The notes under the pieces were generated by a model that searched no databases, was not told the origin of the DNA, and worked only from the letters and a program-made list of their open reading frames with translations. 64,000 nt of DNA from Prevotella sp. P3-122 (GTDB lineage Bacteria > Bacteroidota > Bacteroidia > Bacteroidales > Bacteroidaceae), in contig NZ_NPJH01000091.1 in NCBI RefSeq assembly GCF_002251365.1, positions 1 to 64,000 on the forward strand. Direction: 5' to 3'. A program made the translations under genes and the position numbers. Shown here in pieces: positions 62,719 through 64,000 of the stretch; within the stretch, counting starts at the first letter, position 1; every line of letters starts with the position of its first letter.

Positions 62719-64000
62719 ATGCTCAAATCTTTTATTACAACTCTCTTGGCATGTGCCACGCTGTTTGTGTATGCCGACAACATCACAGTCAACGTGAGCC
62801 AGGTCTCGGAACCTGTTACCTTGTCGGATGACGTGGACTACGCAGTGTCCTCATCCACACCCTTCACGTTAGAGGGAAGTATAGACATTACCAATGTCGA
62901 GAACGCAATACTTATTCTACATGGTGTAAAGCCCAGCGAGGCAGATGCTTGGCTGAGCTATATAACCATAGCCGGACAGCCGGCAGTGGAAGGAATAAAT
63001 TGCCAGGTGCGAATGCACCGCAACGGCACACTCATCCTGCCTTATACCGAGGACGAGGCACCACTGAAGCTGTATACAGATGTTGACCAGGGAGGAATGT
63101 TGCTTCCGCTGAAGCCCTCTACGGCCATGCAGAACCTCACGGGAGGTATCTACAACAACAAGATACGCAGCTTTACCTTGCGCAGAGGCTATATGGCATG
63201 CTTCAACACACGTGCGGACGGTACGGGATACAGCCGCATATTTATTGCCGACAAGACTAACCGCACGGTGAACCTTCCCGCCATACTTGACGGAAAGGTC
63301 TCTGCTGTAAGGGTGCTCAGGTGGTACGATGCCAACAAGCGCGGATATGCTGGCAGCAGCAGCGACGCCAACAGCGCGTTGAAGACCACATGGTGCTACA
63401 ACTGGGATGCGAGCAACCCTATATGGAAGGACCGCGAGTATGTTGTCCACCACCATCATGAGGGATGGCCGGGATTTACCGACCTCGCCGCCAATGGTAC
63501 CTCGCCCAACCTTCTCGGCAACAACGAGCCTGACAATACTGCCGACGACCGGGAACATCCGTCAACGGTGAGTGAGGTCCTGAAGACATGGCCGAAGATG
63601 ATGGCTACGGGAAAGAGGCTTGGCTCGCCAGCCGTGGCAGGCGACTATAACTGGCTGTACCAGTTCATCGACTCCATTGATGCCAAGGGATGGCGCTGCG
63701 ACTTCGTATGCGTACACGCATACTGGTATTCCGACTGGAGCAGCTGGCAGAGCCAGCTCAAGGCCATATATGAGCGCACGGGAAGGCCTATATGGATTAC
63801 GGAAATGAACTATGGCGCCAACTGGACGGGATGGCCTGGAAGCAATACCAGCGGCAACGATGCCAACTATGCCATACACAAGCAGCACTTCGCACCCATC
63901 ATCGACGGACTGGAGGCAACGGGATATATAGAGAGGTATGCGGCTTACAATGCCGTGCAGGACTGCCGGAGAGTGTGGCTCGGAGGCAGCGAGCTGACAC
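62719..64000 (+). CDS. Secreted GH128-like glycoside hydrolase (partial)
   Basis: At least 427 residues; the frame is still open at the window end. The signal peptide is MLKSFITTLLACATLFVYA (cleavage about residue 19). A beta-sandwich-like N-terminal part (20-150) is followed by a TIM-barrel of the Asl1/GH128 type: a Trp/His-rich strand with WDASNPIWKDREY, acid/base candidate GNNEPDN (about 275), CVHAYWYSDW and nucleophile candidate WITEMNYGANW (about 360). The family cleaves beta-1,3-glucans. A domain or sorting tail may follow beyond the window. Confidence 0.85.
   Translation, partial: MLKSFITTLLACATLFVYADNITVNVSQVSEPVTLSDDVDYAVSSSTPFTLEGSIDITNVENAILILHGVKPSEADAWLSYITIAGQPAVEGINCQVRMHRNGTLILPYTEDEAPLKLYTDVDQGGMLLPLKPSTAMQNLTGGIYNNKIRSFTLRRGYMACFNTRADGTGYSRIFIADKTNRTVNLPAILDGKVSAVRVLRWYDANKRGYAGSSSDANSALKTTWCYNWDASNPIWKDREYVVHHHHEGWPGFTDLAANGTSPNLLGNNEPDNTADDREHPSTVSEVLKTWPKMMATGKRLGSPAVAGDYNWLYQFIDSIDAKGWRCDFVCVHAYWYSDWSSWQSQLKAIYERTGRPIWITEMNYGANWTGWPGSNTSGNDANYAIHKQHFAPIIDGLEATGYIERYAAYNAVQDCRRVWLGGSELT

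Overview
The window is a chromosomal segment of a Bacteroidales bacterium, most likely Prevotellaceae. This rests on Bacteroidetes-type promoters (TTTG, about 19-21 bp, TAnnTTTGc) before many genes, a type IX secretion gene (porQ), the TPP-riboswitch/TonB receptor/PnuT/ThiN thiamine operon, DUF4954, DUF5056 and DUF6249 proteins, and intergenic repeats built on a GCAAAGCTTTGC palindrome. The species cannot be named from sequence alone.

Layout. 1-1.4 kb: an AT-rich tyrosine recombinase with a perfect palindrome at its stop codon, probably acquired DNA. 1.5-9.5 kb: nitroreductase, B12-dependent ribonucleotide reductase, folB, a cell-wall amidase overlapping an MCE/MlaD protein, and dnaA. 9.6-15 kb: a BtuB-like TonB receptor, a repeat region, and an amino-sugar operon (nagB plus a pseudo-NagB/PIG-L fusion) with an unusual leader. 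15.4-24 kb: hflX, a DUF4954 beta-helix protein, class I fumarase, an RsiV/DUF3298-like lipoprotein, clpB. 24-31 kb: a UvrD-like helicase with an embedded DEDDh exonuclease, rhamnose mutarotase, and the thiamine uptake operon under a TPP riboswitch. 31-38 kb: an ExbB/ExbD operon, tRNA-Ser(GGA), TatD, polyprenyl synthase, TonB, porQ and cmk. 38-46.7 kb: a candidate structured ncRNA with its own promoter and terminator, a second copy of the palindrome repeat, a XylE-type sugar transporter, two small protein genes (53 and 42 aa), a 1,278-residue GH31 enzyme, a 1.1 kb gene-poor stretch and a DNA-binding-domain-only AraC regulator. 46.8-54 kb: alpha-2-macroglobulin, DUF1573 and ispH operon. 54.5-64 kb: S9 peptidase, Lrp/MgtC pair, folA with an RNA methyltransferase, an ECF sigma factor module, DUF554, and a secreted GH128-like enzyme cut by the window end.

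The window is mostly ordinary core genome. No complete undescribed multi-gene system was found. The signals most worth a second look are the two repeat copies whose palindrome array is inverted relative to a shared flank, the candidate ncRNA at 38.2-38.5 kb, the pseudo-deaminase/deacetylase fusion, the nagB leader, the exonuclease-in-helicase fusion, and the two small proteins.
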